NCBI GenBank assembly: GCA_016707895.1
Contig: JADJGV010000013.1
Coordinates: 124,001 to 188,000 of the forward strand
DNA from: Myxococcales bacterium
GTDB lineage: Bacteria; Myxococcota_A; Polyangia; Haliangiales; Haliangiaceae
Length of the DNA stretch: 64,000 bases
Direction: 5' to 3'
Part shown: in pieces, positions 32,772 through 41,188 of the stretch
Layout of the letters: each line of letters begins with the position of its first letter
Position numbering within the stretch: position 1 is the first letter of the stretch
The notes under the pieces: model-generated
The model's input: the letters and a program-made list of their open reading frames with translations, nothing else
Databases searched by the model: none
Told to the model about the DNA's origin: nothing
Made by a program: the position numbers and the translations under genes

Positions 32772-32794
32772 CCGAGCCAGGGTTGAGGGCTCGG
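32772..32794 (-). terminator. Hairpin between cheB and the cytosolic MCP gene
   Basis: CCGAGCC and GGCTCGG pair around a nine-base loop, 16 bases after the cheB stop on the minus strand. No T-run follows, so it may only attenuate transcription. The rest of the 164-base gap shows nothing else recognisable. Confidence 0.3.
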
Positions 32795-32809
32795 CGGCGC
32801 GCTCCCCGC

Positions 32810-33871
32810 TCAGGGTGCGGTCGCGGCGAACCCCGGATGCTCGCCCTCGCGCTGATCGAGATCGCGGACGATCGTCGCGGCGATCCGATCGAGCGGCGCG
32901 ATCGTGCCGGCGTGGCCGCGCTCGATCGCGACCCGCGGCATGCCGTACACCGCGGAGGTCGCCTCGTCCTGCGCGATCGTGCGACCGCCGGCGGCGCGCA
33001 CGGCGCCGAGGGCGTCGGCGCCGTCTTCGCCCATGCCGGTCAACAACACGGCGACCGCGTGGCGACCGGCGCACGCCGCGACCGACCGGAACAAGACGTC
33101 GACCGCGGGGCGCTGGAAGTGCACCGCCGGGCCGACGTTCAGGCGCGTCCGGAAGCGGGCGCCGCTCCACTCGATGATCAGGTGGCGGTCCGGCGGCGCC
33201 AGCCGCACCATCCCGTCGCGCAGCTCCTCGCCGTCGACCGCCTCGCGCACGTCGAGCCGGCTGGCGGCGCCGAGGCGCTCGGCCAGCGGCGAGCGCCGGT
33301 CCGGCGGCGTGTGCTGCGCGATCACCACCGGCGGCAGGCGCTCCGGCAGCTGCCCGAGCACGACCCGCAGCGCCTGCGGTCCACCGGTCGACGCGCCGAT
33401 CGCCACCAGCTGGCCGGGCCGGAAGAGCAGCCGCTCGCCGACCACCTGCCGCGGCGTCGGCGTGGGGCCGTCGAAGCGTGACGCCGACTGCGCCGCCTGC
33501 TGGACCCGACGCACCAGCTCGGGCGCGAAGTTCGCGGCCTCGGCCGCGTCGGTCGGCTTGGCCAGGACATGCGCGGCGCCCGCGTGGAGCGCGTTCATCT
33601 CCATCGCCGGGTCGAGGCGCCCCGACAGCACCACCACCGGGCGCGGCGCGTGCTGGGTGATCGCGCGCAACAGCGTCAGGCCGTCGACGTTGGGCATCTC
33701 GAGATCGAGGGTGACCACGTCGGGGGCCTGCGCGACGATCAGGTCGCGCCCGGTGCGCCCGTCGGCCGCCTCGCCCACGACCACCATCCCAGCTCGCTCG
33801 AGCGCCCGGCGGATGCTCCGCCGCGCCACGGCCGAGTCGTCGATGATCACCACCCGGATCGCGGCGACCAT
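32810..33871 (-). CDS. cheB: CheB methylesterase (left chemosensory system)
   Basis: The 353-residue protein has an N-terminal receiver (VVIIDDSAVARRSIRRAL, phosphoacceptor Asp in VVTLDLEMPNVDG, Lys in VLAKPTD). The C-terminal methylesterase domain has the catalytic Ser in VAIGASTGGPQALR, His in VIAQHTPPDR and Asp in LTGMGEDGADAL. It demethylates or deamidates receptor glutamates once phosphorylated by CheA. The ATG at 33871 overlaps the cheX stop (TGATG). Confidence 0.96.
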   Translation of the reverse strand: MVAAIRVVIIDDSAVARRSIRRALERAGMVVVGEAADGRTGRDLIVAQAPDVVTLDLEMPNVDGLTLLRAITQHAPRPVVVLSGRLDPAMEMNALHAGAAHVLAKPTDAAEAANFAPELVRRVQQAAQSASRFDGPTPTPRQVVGERLLFRPGQLVAIGASTGGPQALRVVLGQLPERLPPVVIAQHTPPDRRSPLAERLGAASRLDVREAVDGEELRDGMVRLAPPDRHLIIEWSGARFRTRLNVGPAVHFQRPAVDVLFRSVAACAGRHAVAVLLTGMGEDGADALGAVRAAGGRTIAQDEATSAVYGMPRVAIERGHAGTIAPLDRIAATIVRDLDQREGEHPGFAATAP

Positions 33872-34290
33872 CACGGCGTCACCTCCATCCCGACGGCGAT
33901 CCGCCCGTGCTCGCCCGTGAAGTGCACCGCGTACGCGTCGACCGAGCCGGCCGCGCCGAGCTCCGCGCCGTCGAGCGCGATGCACACGTCCGGCCACGCG
34001 CGCCCGAGCACGTGGCCGGCGATCATGTTGGTCAGCTCGCGCACCGCGTCGTCGACCACCGCCGGCTCGGGATCGTCGCACCCGAGCGTCGCGACCGCGA
34101 ACGCCCGCGCCTCGGCCGGGTCGATCCACATCCGCACCGCGCCCGACGGCGGCCCGTGGAACTTGAGCGAGGTCGCGACCGCGTCCGGCGGCGGCGCCGT
34201 CGGCTCGGCCAGATCGGCCAGCTCGAACGCCGCGACCTCGAGCACCTCGGTCACCGCCGCCACCAGCGCCTCGGCGATGGCGGGCGTCAC
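33871..34290 (-). CDS. cheX: CheX-like CheY-P phosphatase (left system)
   Basis: The 139-residue protein starts with GTG at 34290, overlapping the cheY stop (GTGA). It matches the CheX/CheC fold by size and by the catalytic ExxN pattern in DDAVRELTNMIAGHVLG, with a second conserved region GMEVTP at the C-terminus. CheX dephosphorylates CheY-P. Only one ExxN site is present, as in CheX rather than CheC. It sits between cheY and cheB. Confidence 0.82.
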   Translation of the reverse strand: MTPAIAEALVAAVTEVLEVAAFELADLAEPTAPPPDAVATSLKFHGPPSGAVRMWIDPAEARAFAVATLGCDDPEPAVVDDAVRELTNMIAGHVLGRAWPDVCIALDGAELGAAGSVDAYAVHFTGEHGRIAVGMEVTP

Positions 34291-34673
34291 GCCGCACCTC
34301 CCAGCCCGGCGATGACGCCGGACAGCACCCGCCGCAGGTCCTCGGGCCGGAACGGCTTGGCCAGGTACCCGGCGACGCCCAGCGAGGACAGCATCGCGCG
34401 TCGCGCGGGGCTGCCGTCGGTCGAGACCACCACCACGGCGATCGCCGCCAGCACCGGGTCGGCGCGCACCGCCCGCACGAGGTCGACCCCGCCCATGCCC
34501 GGCATGTTCAGGTCGGTGATCAGGACGTCGGCGCCGCGCATCGCGAGCGACCGGATGGCCGCCTGACCGTCGCTGGCTTCGTCGACCTCGGCCACCGGCA
34601 GCCCGGCCGCCGCCACGGTGCGCTTGATCATCGCGCGGGTCACTGCGGAGTCATCCACGACGAGCAACCTCAT
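34287..34673 (-). CDS. cheY: CheY-like single-domain response regulator (left system)
   Basis: The 128-residue receiver has DD in LLVVDDSAVTRAM, the phosphoacceptor Asp in VLITDLNMPGMGG, the conserved Ser/Thr in VVVVSTDG and Lys in GYLAKPFRPEDL. There is no output domain. The ATG overlaps the cheD stop by ATGA. It is the likely output of this pathway. Confidence 0.94.
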   Translation of the reverse strand: MRLLVVDDSAVTRAMIKRTVAAAGLPVAEVDEASDGQAAIRSLAMRGADVLITDLNMPGMGGVDLVRAVRADPVLAAIAVVVVSTDGSPARRAMLSSLGVAGYLAKPFRPEDLRRVLSGVIAGLGGAA

Positions 34674-35167
34674 GAGCCACCTCCATGTTCACGGACCGTG
34701 ACGTCGCCCGTCGCGACGTCGAGCAACACCGAGCGCCCGACGTTCCCACCGACCACCTCGCGCTCGATCAGGTAGCCGGCCTTCCACAGCGCCTTGCGCG
34801 CCGCGAGGACGTTGCGCTTGCCGATCTGGGCCGCGGCCACGCTGGCCATCAGCTGGGCACCGCCGACCAAGGTCACGCGCGATCTCGGCACCAGCGCCCC
34901 CTGGGCCTGGACCGCCGCCGCCAGCGTCGCGACGCCGACGTCGCCGAACAGCCACGGCTGGCGCCGGGCGCGCTCGAGGTCGGTGGTCGAGTCGGCGAGC
35001 TGGAAGTGCAGCAGCCCACCGACCCGGACCGCGGGGTCGTAGATCGTCACCGCGACGCACGAGCCGAGCCCGATCGTCGACAGCCGGCCCTGGCCGCGGG
35101 CCAGCGCCGCGTCGCCGATGCCGACGGCGATCGGCCCGCTGCCGCCGAGGCGCGCGACCGCCGTCAC
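34670..35167 (-). CDS. cheD: CheD receptor glutamine deamidase (left system)
   Basis: The 165-residue protein starts with GTG at 35167, overlapping the cheR stop. The catalytic Cys is in IGLGSCVAVTIYDP and the catalytic His in GGLLHFQLADS. Later conserved segments are LVGGAQLM and IGKRNVLAARKALWKAGY. CheD deamidates receptor glutamines and binds CheC/CheX-type phosphatases, which fits with cheX two genes downstream. The right-hand system has no cheD. Confidence 0.94.
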   Translation of the reverse strand: MTAVARLGGSGPIAVGIGDAALARGQGRLSTIGLGSCVAVTIYDPAVRVGGLLHFQLADSTTDLERARRQPWLFGDVGVATLAAAVQAQGALVPRSRVTLVGGAQLMASVAAAQIGKRNVLAARKALWKAGYLIEREVVGGNVGRSVLLDVATGDVTVREHGGGS

Positions 35168-36003
35168 CGCTGCTTCTCCAGGATCGAGTGGCCGTGCATG
35201 CGGAACCCGCGCACCAGGCGGCGCACGTTCTCGGCGTGCCCGACCACCAGGAAGCCATGCTCGGCCAGCGCGCCGTGCAGCGTGGCCAGGAGCCGCGCCT
35301 GGGTCGGATCGTCGAAGTAGATCATGACGTTGCGCAGGAAGATCAGATCGACCTGCGTCCACGGCGGCGGCGCGAGCAGGTTGTGGCGGGCGAACGTGGT
35401 CATCGCGGCCAGCTCGGGGTTGACCCGCACCCGCCCCTCGGCCGGGCCGACGCCGCGCAGGAACCAGCGCCGGCGCCGCATCGGGTCGAGGTTCTGGACG
35501 TGCCCGGCCGGGTAGACGCCGGCCACCGCGACCGCCAGCGCCCGCCGGGACACGTCGGTGCACCACAGCTCGACCGGCAGGTCGACGCCGGCCTGCTCGA
35601 GGCCCTCGCGCAGCGTGATCGCCAGCGAGTACGGCTCCTCGCCGGTGGCCGCCGCGGCGCACCACACCCGGATGGGGCGTCGGCGACGCACCATCGCCGG
35701 GATCCAGGTCTCGGCCATCCACGCGAAGTGCGCCGGCTCGCGGAAGAACGACGTGTAGTTGGTCGTCAAGACGTCGAGCAGATCGTTCATGACCGGCCCG
35801 TCGGGCTCGGCCTCGGCCGCGCCGATCAGGTCGTGGAGCGAGCGGGTCGTCTTCCGCGCGAGCTTGCCGAGCCGCGCCTCGATCATGACCCGCTTCTCGG
35901 GCCCCAGCGCGATGCCGGCGTGACGGTGCACGACCGCCATCAGCCGCTGCAGGTCGCGGTCGCTCAGCCGCACCTGCGGCGCCGGCGCGACCGACGCGGT
36001 CAT
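35164..36003 (-). CDS. cheR: CheR receptor methyltransferase (left system)
   Basis: The 279-residue protein has an N-terminal helical CheR domain, then TNYTSFFREPAHFAWM, the SAM motif VWCAAAATGEEPYSLAITL, TDVSRRALAVAVAGVYP and DLIFLRNVMIYFD. It methylates MCP glutamates. The MCP gene two positions upstream ends in a pentapeptide that could tether this enzyme. The ATG at 36003 overlaps the cheW stop by ATGA. Confidence 0.95.
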   Translation of the reverse strand: MTASVAPAPQVRLSDRDLQRLMAVVHRHAGIALGPEKRVMIEARLGKLARKTTRSLHDLIGAAEAEPDGPVMNDLLDVLTTNYTSFFREPAHFAWMAETWIPAMVRRRRPIRVWCAAAATGEEPYSLAITLREGLEQAGVDLPVELWCTDVSRRALAVAVAGVYPAGHVQNLDPMRRRRWFLRGVGPAEGRVRVNPELAAMTTFARHNLLAPPPWTQVDLIFLRNVMIYFDDPTQARLLATLHGALAEHGFLVVGHAENVRRLVRGFRMHGHSILEKQR

Positions 36004-36434
36004 GCCGCGACCGCCACGTCGCCGATCGCGGCCGCGACGTCGAGCATGATCACGACGCGGTCCTTGATCTTGGCGAGCCCGGCGACCTCGGCGCCCGCGA
36101 CCGCCGGCGCCGGCTCGGTGTCGTCGGCGCGCACGCTCATGACCTCGACGACCGTGTCGACCAGCGCGCCGACCAGCGCGCCGCCCCGGGGCTGGCAGAC
36201 CACGACGCAGGACCGGGGGCCGATGTCGCCGGCCACCAGCCCCAGGCGCAGCCGCAGGTCGATCACCGGGATCACCTTGCCGCGGAGGTTGATCACGCCG
36301 AGCACGTGGCTGGCGGTGCCCGGGACCGGGGTCACCGGCAGCGGGCCCACGATCTCCCGGACCTCGGTCACGGCGATGGCGTACTCCTCGTTGCCGAGCA
36401 AGAACGTCAGGTGCTTTCCATCGCGTTCGGCCAT
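36000..36434 (-). CDS. cheW: CheW coupling protein (left system)
   Basis: The 144-residue single CheW domain has LTFLLGNEEYAIAVTEVREIVG, VLGVINLRGKVIPVIDLRLRLG and a C-terminal KIKDRVVIMLDV. It links the MCP to CheA. A GGAG Shine-Dalgarno precedes the ATG at 36434. It lies between the MCP and cheR genes. Confidence 0.95.
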   Translation of the reverse strand: MAERDGKHLTFLLGNEEYAIAVTEVREIVGPLPVTPVPGTASHVLGVINLRGKVIPVIDLRLRLGLVAGDIGPRSCVVVCQPRGGALVGALVDTVVEVMSVRADDTEPAPAVAGAEVAGLAKIKDRVVIMLDVAAAIGDVAVAA

Positions 36435-36474
36435 GGCTCTCTCCTATCGGACGGGCAGACGGACGGGCGGGCGC

Positions 36475-38142
36475 TCAGAACTCGATGAAGTCGGCGCTGT
36501 TGTGGCCGTTGTGGCCGTTGTGGCCGTTGTGGCCGTTGTGGCCGTTGTGGCCGATGATCGCCCCACCGTCGCCGGGCAGCGGGATGCTGGCCTCGGTGGT
36601 GATCGGCGTCGCGCTGCGGCGCGCGATCATGGGGCGCGCGACGGGTCGACGCGACGCGGCCGCGCGGCTGGCCGGCGGGGCGGTCGGCTCCGGCCCACCG
36701 CTCCCGTGCAGCACCGCCTCCAGCATCGCCGAGACCTGCAACAGCGCGCCGGCCTGGGCGCTGAGTTGGGTCGCCGAGGTCGAGACCTCGTCGGCCAGCG
36801 CGGCGTTCTGCTGGGTCACGCGATCCATCTGAGCCACGGCCGAGTTGGTCTGGGCGATGCCGCGCGCCTGCTCCTGCGACGCGCTCGAGATCTCGCGCGA
36901 CAGCTCGTCGATCTTGCGCACCCGGCCGACGATCTCGGACAGCGAGCCGTGGACCCGGCGGGTGATGTCGACGCCGTTGTTGCTGCGACGGATCGACTCC
37001 TCGATCTTGCCGGCGGTGTCGCGGGCCGCCTGGGCGCTGCGCTGGGCCAGGTTGCGGACCTCGTCGGCCACGACCGCGAAGCCCATGCCCGCCTCGCCAG
37101 CGCGCGCCGCCTCGACCGCCGCGTTGAGCGCCAGCATGTTGGTCTGGAAGGCGATCTCGTCGATGACCTTGATGATCTTGCCGATCTCGTCCGAGCTCGA
37201 CTTGATCGCGTCCATCGCGTTGACCAGGTCGCCCATCAGCTGCGCCGACTGCTCGGCCGTGCCACGGGCGTCGGCGGTGAACTCGCTCGACTGGCCGGCG
37301 CTGGCCGCGTTGCGCTTGGTCATCGTGGCGATCTCCTCGAGCGCCGCCGAGGTCTCCTCGATCGACGCCGCCTGGGTGGCCGAGCCCTGGGCCAGGTTCT
37401 GGCTGGCGGTCGCGACCTCGGTGGCGGCCTGGGTCACGTCCTTGCTGTTGGCCTGCAACACCGCGACGCCCTCGGCCAGGCGCCGGCTCAGCCGCACCGC
37501 CTGCAGCACCCCGGTCACCAGCACCAGCAGCAAGGTCAGGCCGGTGAGCAAGGTCAGCGTCTGCATGTCGTCGCCGAAGCCGGCCTGCGAGCGCCCGTCG
37601 AGCTCGGCGGCCACCATGCCGACGGTCTCGATCAACCGGCGGTAGCTCGCCTCCACGGCGGCCAGCGCCGGCGGGATCCGCTCGAGCAGCGGCTTGAGCG
37701 CCGCCGCCGCCGCGGGATCGGTGAGCGCCCGGTGGTACGGCTCGTCGAGCTGCTCGTTGAGCTGCTTGAGCTGCCCCCACGCGGCCAGGAGCGCGTCGAG
37801 GTCGGCGCGCTCGCTGCGCCCGTCCTTGGTGGTGCGCAGCACGGTGGCGCCGTACGCGCCGACCAGCTTGTCGACCGCCGCCGTCGCGGCGTCGATCGCG
37901 GCGTGCTGGGCCGGCGCGGCGACGCCCGGCGTGTGCGCGCGCTCGAGCAACTCGCTGACGGTCATGAACTCGCCGCCGGCCGCGGCCAGGTCGCGCAGCG
38001 CGACGGTGTAGTCGACGTACCCGACCTGCGCGCGCTGGCGGATGCTCTTGGCGGCATGCCGCCCCATCAGGCCGACGGCCGCCACCGCGGCCACCGTGAC
38101 CACGCAGACCACGAGCAGTTGGCGTTTGATTCCGAAGCGCAT
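36475..38142 (-). CDS. Methyl-accepting chemotaxis protein with tethered pentapeptide
   Basis: The 555-residue receptor has transmembrane helices at about residues 7-27 and 195-215, flanking a periplasmic helical-bundle sensor domain of roughly 165 residues. The signalling tip reads DEIAFQTNMLALNAAVEAAR and continues GEAGMGFAVVADEVRNLAQR. Candidate methylation segments flank it. After a Pro/Arg-rich linker come six exact GHN triplets and the C-terminus ADFIEF. DFIEF fits the x-aromatic-x-x-aromatic pentapeptide that binds CheR/CheB in other bacteria. An AAAGGAT Shine-Dalgarno precedes the ATG. Confidence 0.94.
   Translation of the reverse strand: MRFGIKRQLLVVCVVTVAAVAAVGLMGRHAAKSIRQRAQVGYVDYTVALRDLAAAGGEFMTVSELLERAHTPGVAAPAQHAAIDAATAAVDKLVGAYGATVLRTTKDGRSERADLDALLAAWGQLKQLNEQLDEPYHRALTDPAAAAALKPLLERIPPALAAVEASYRRLIETVGMVAAELDGRSQAGFGDDMQTLTLLTGLTLLLVLVTGVLQAVRLSRRLAEGVAVLQANSKDVTQAATEVATASQNLAQGSATQAASIEETSAALEEIATMTKRNAASAGQSSEFTADARGTAEQSAQLMGDLVNAMDAIKSSSDEIGKIIKVIDEIAFQTNMLALNAAVEAARAGEAGMGFAVVADEVRNLAQRSAQAARDTAGKIEESIRRSNNGVDITRRVHGSLSEIVGRVRKIDELSREISSASQEQARGIAQTNSAVAQMDRVTQQNAALADEVSTSATQLSAQAGALLQVSAMLEAVLHGSGGPEPTAPPASRAAASRRPVARPMIARRSATPITTEASIPLPGDGGAIIGHNGHNGHNGHNGHNGHNSADFIEF
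36499..36552 (-). repeat. Six perfect 9-bp tandem repeats inside the MCP gene
   Basis: The unit GTTGTGGCC (plus strand) is repeated six times without a mismatch and encodes Gly-His-Asn six times near the MCP C-terminus. Perfect identity at third positions points to recent slippage. Confidence 0.95.
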
Positions 38143-38167
38143 ACCGGGATCCTTTCGCAGCGAGCGG

Positions 38168-40135
38168 TTACGCGACCTCGCGCTCGGCGCGCCGGCCGCC
38201 GGTGCCGAGCACCGAGGGGATATCGAGGATGAGGGCCACCCGCCCGTCGCCCAGGATGGTGGCGCCGGCCAGGCCGGCGACGCCGGCCAGCGAGGGCCCG
38301 AGGCCCTTCACGACGACCTCTTGCTTGCCGAGCAGCTCGTCGACCGCGAGGCACACCGCGTGGCCGCCGTCCTCGACCAGCACCAGCACGCCCTCGGTCG
38401 GCGACCGCGCCGCGCCGGCCAGGCCCAGCCGCTCGGCCAGGTGCACCACCGGCACCACCGCGCCGCGCAGCTTCACCATCTGGCCCCGGCCGCGCACGCT
38501 GATCAGCTGCTCGGCGCTGGGCCGGAACAGATCCTTGGCCCACGAGGTCGGCATGACGAACCGCTCCTCGCCGAGGCGCAGCAACAGGCCGTCGATGATC
38601 GCCAGGGTGAGCGGCAGGCGCAGGCGGACGGTCGTCCCGGCGCCGGGCACCGAGCCGACCTCGACCCGCCCCCGCACCTGCTCGATCTTGGTCTTGACCA
38701 CGTCCATGCCGACGCCGCGGCCCGACACGCTGGTCACGGCCTTCGCGGTCGAGAAGCCCGGCGCGAAGATCAGCTGGTCGACCTCGGCGTCGGTCAGGAC
38801 CTCGTCGGCGCCGATCAGCCCGCGCTCGACGGCGCGCGCGCGGATGCGCGGCCGGTCGAGCCCGCCGCCGTCGTCGACGATCTCGACGACGATGTGCCCG
38901 GCCTGGTGGAAGGCGCGCAGGGTCAGCGTCCCGGCCTCGGGCTTGCCGCGGCGGACCCGCTCGATCGGCCCCTCGAGGCCGTGATCGATCGCGTTGCGCA
39001 CCAGGTGCACCAGCGGGTCGTAGATCGCCTCGACCATCGTCCGGTCCAGCTCGGTGTGCGCGCCCTCGACCACGAACGCCAGCGGCTTGGCGAGGCCGCG
39101 CGCGGTGTCGCGCGCGATCCGGGCCATGCGATCGAACGTGCCCTTGAGCGCGACCATCCGCATCGCCAGGGACGCGTGCTGGAGCTCCTTCGCCACCCGG
39201 CCGAGCAGGCCGATGGCGCGGCCGAGCTCGCGCGAGGCCAGCGACGCCAGCTCGGGGTGCGCGGCCACCTGGGCCTGGGCGATCGCCAGCTCGCCGACCA
39301 GATCGATGATGTGGTCCATCTTGGCGATGTCGACCTTCACCACCGCGCGCTCGTCGAGGTCGTCGACGCGGATCGCCTGGGTCGACGCGGCCGACCGGAT
39401 CACCGGCACCAGCGTCGTCGGCTGGCTGTCGCTCGGGCGGCGGGCCAGCCCGGCCAGCGCCGCCTCGATCTCGCGGAGCAGGCCGTCGGCGTCGGGCCGG
39501 TCGCCGGCGCCGCCGCGGCTCGCGACCGCGATCCCGGCCCGGACCACGTCGATCGACCGCAGGATGAGGTCGACGAAGCCGTCGGGCGGGGGGGCGCCGT
39601 CGCGCACCTCGGCCAGCACCGACTCGATGCGGTGCGCGACGTGCGCGAGCACGGTCAGCTCGAGGAACCCGGCGACGCCCTTGATGGTGTGGAACGCGCG
39701 GAACGCCATCGCGATGGCGGCCGGCGTGACGCTGCGGTCCAGGGCCAGGCAGGCGCCCTCGGCCTCGTCGAGCAGGCCGCGCGCCTCGACCGCGAAGTCG
39801 GCGAGCATGTCGGCGCTGTCGGCGCCGACCGTCCAGCCCGCGGCGCCGTCCACCGGCCCGGGTGCCGTCGGCGCGGCGGGGGCGATCGTGGCGGGCGCGT
39901 CCAGCGCCATCCCGTCGGCGCGCACCTGCGCGCACAGCGTCGCCGCCCGGCCCCGGTCCATCTGCGCGCCGGCCTCGGCCAGCGCGCGGACCTGCGCGAC
40001 CACCGCGCGCGCGCGCTCGCGGCCGGGCCGGCCCGTCAGCAGGTCGATCACCGCGGCCGCCGCGGCCACCACCTCATCGGGGCTCCCGATCTCCACCGCC
40101 TCTTCGAGATCGCGCAACGCGTCGCTGGGGTGCAT
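38168..40135 (-). CDS. cheA: CheA histidine kinase (left system)
   Basis: The 655-residue kinase has a roughly 100-residue N-terminal helical extension, then an HPt domain with phosphoacceptor His149 in RAFHTIKGVAGFLE. No CheY-binding P2 domain is obvious. The dimerisation region has DHIIDLVGELAIAQAQV. The ATPase domain carries the N-box HLVRNAIDHGLEGP, DDGGGLDR and SVSGRGVGMDVVKTKIEQ. A C-terminal CheW-like domain follows (PTSWAKDLFRP, GAVVPVVHLAERLG). It phosphorylates CheY and CheB. The ATG at 40135 begins the extension; 149 bases of GC-rich sequence without recognisable features separate it from the HDOD gene. Confidence 0.95.
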   Translation of the reverse strand: MHPSDALRDLEEAVEIGSPDEVVAAAAAVIDLLTGRPGRERARAVVAQVRALAEAGAQMDRGRAATLCAQVRADGMALDAPATIAPAAPTAPGPVDGAAGWTVGADSADMLADFAVEARGLLDEAEGACLALDRSVTPAAIAMAFRAFHTIKGVAGFLELTVLAHVAHRIESVLAEVRDGAPPPDGFVDLILRSIDVVRAGIAVASRGGAGDRPDADGLLREIEAALAGLARRPSDSQPTTLVPVIRSAASTQAIRVDDLDERAVVKVDIAKMDHIIDLVGELAIAQAQVAAHPELASLASRELGRAIGLLGRVAKELQHASLAMRMVALKGTFDRMARIARDTARGLAKPLAFVVEGAHTELDRTMVEAIYDPLVHLVRNAIDHGLEGPIERVRRGKPEAGTLTLRAFHQAGHIVVEIVDDGGGLDRPRIRARAVERGLIGADEVLTDAEVDQLIFAPGFSTAKAVTSVSGRGVGMDVVKTKIEQVRGRVEVGSVPGAGTTVRLRLPLTLAIIDGLLLRLGEERFVMPTSWAKDLFRPSAEQLISVRGRGQMVKLRGAVVPVVHLAERLGLAGAARSPTEGVLVLVEDGGHAVCLAVDELLGKQEVVVKGLGPSLAGVAGLAGATILGDGRVALILDIPSVLGTGGRRAEREVA

Positions 40136-40284
40136 GACGTACCGCCCTTGACTCGACCGACCGCGCGCGCAGTACAGGGCGGCGCCGGCGCGGCTGCCGA
40201 TCTCTCGACCGCGCGCGCGGCTGGCCGACGCGCACAGCGCGCCGCGCCCAGGCACCCACGCCACCCACGCCGCCGCCGCGCCGA

Positions 40285-41148
40285 TCAGGCCGCGGCCAGG
40301 CCCGACTCGAGCCGCGTCTTCATGCCCGCCGCCAGCCGCCCGACGACCTCCTCCTCGAGCCCCAGCATCGACCGACCGATCATGATCAGCGCGCTCACGT
40401 CCTCGGCGTCGTACGCGCCGGCCGCCAGGCCGTGCTTCTTCACCAGCGCGTTGGAGAAGCGGACGATGTTGGCCGGGCCCTTGCGGTCGCCGGGCTCGTA
40501 TTCGTTGCAGTCGCGGATCGCCGCCACCACCGCCGGCGCGAGGTTCCACTTCTCGGCCAGCGCGACGCCGACCGGGCGGTGGCACGCGTCGACGACGCCG
40601 CTCCACTGCTCGACCGTGAGCTGGGCCTTCTTGCCGAGCGACCGCTCGACCTCGGCCAGCATCACCGCGACGACCGGCTTGCCGACGTCGTGCAGCAGGC
40701 CGGCCATGTAGCAGGTCTCGACCTCGGTCGCCTGCATCAGCGCGGCGATGTCGCGCGCCATGACGGCGACGCCGACCGAGTGGGTCCACACCTGCGCCAT
40801 CCGCTGGTTGATCGCGCGGTCGCTGCACTCGAAGATGCTGCGGGCCGCCGCCTGCACCAGCATCGTGCGCAGCGCGTTGATGCCGAGCCGGCTGACCGCG
40901 GTGTCGAGCGAGCCGGCGGCCTGACCACCGAAGTTGGCGGTCGACGCGGCCCGCAGCGTGAGCGCCGCGAACACCGGATCGGCCTCGAGCAACGCCACCA
41001 CCTTCTTGGTGTTGACGTTGGGATCCTTGAGCATGGCCACGCAGCGGGTGGCGGTGGCGGGGAACGCGGGCAGCACCAAGCGGTCCGCCTCGATCCGGGC
41101 GCGGATGATGCGCTCCATCTCGGCGGTCAGCTTCTCGGTCGTCGACAT
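40285..41148 (-). CDS. HDOD-domain protein
   Basis: The 287-residue protein is an HDOD domain throughout: LPAFPATATRCVAMLKDPNVN, LLEADPVFAALTLRAASTANF, SLDTAVSRLGINALRTML, then MAGLLHDVGKPVVAVML with an intact HD pair and DACHRPVGVALAEKWNL. HDOD proteins are regulatory relatives of HD hydrolases and often sit in signalling operons. A strong GAAGGAGG Shine-Dalgarno precedes the ATG at 41148. It is upstream of cheA in the same direction. Confidence 0.9.
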   Translation of the reverse strand: MSTTEKLTAEMERIIRARIEADRLVLPAFPATATRCVAMLKDPNVNTKKVVALLEADPVFAALTLRAASTANFGGQAAGSLDTAVSRLGINALRTMLVQAAARSIFECSDRAINQRMAQVWTHSVGVAVMARDIAALMQATEVETCYMAGLLHDVGKPVVAVMLAEVERSLGKKAQLTVEQWSGVVDACHRPVGVALAEKWNLAPAVVAAIRDCNEYEPGDRKGPANIVRFSNALVKKHGLAAGAYDAEDVSALIMIGRSMLGLEEEVVGRLAAGMKTRLESGLAAA

Positions 41149-41188
41149 CGCAGCCTCCTTCGCGGGCGGGTCGCCCGCACGGCGCCGG

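Noticed and set aside
36499..36552. CRISPR-like array
   Set aside because: The repeats are 9 bp, contiguous with no spacers, and in frame inside an MCP gene.
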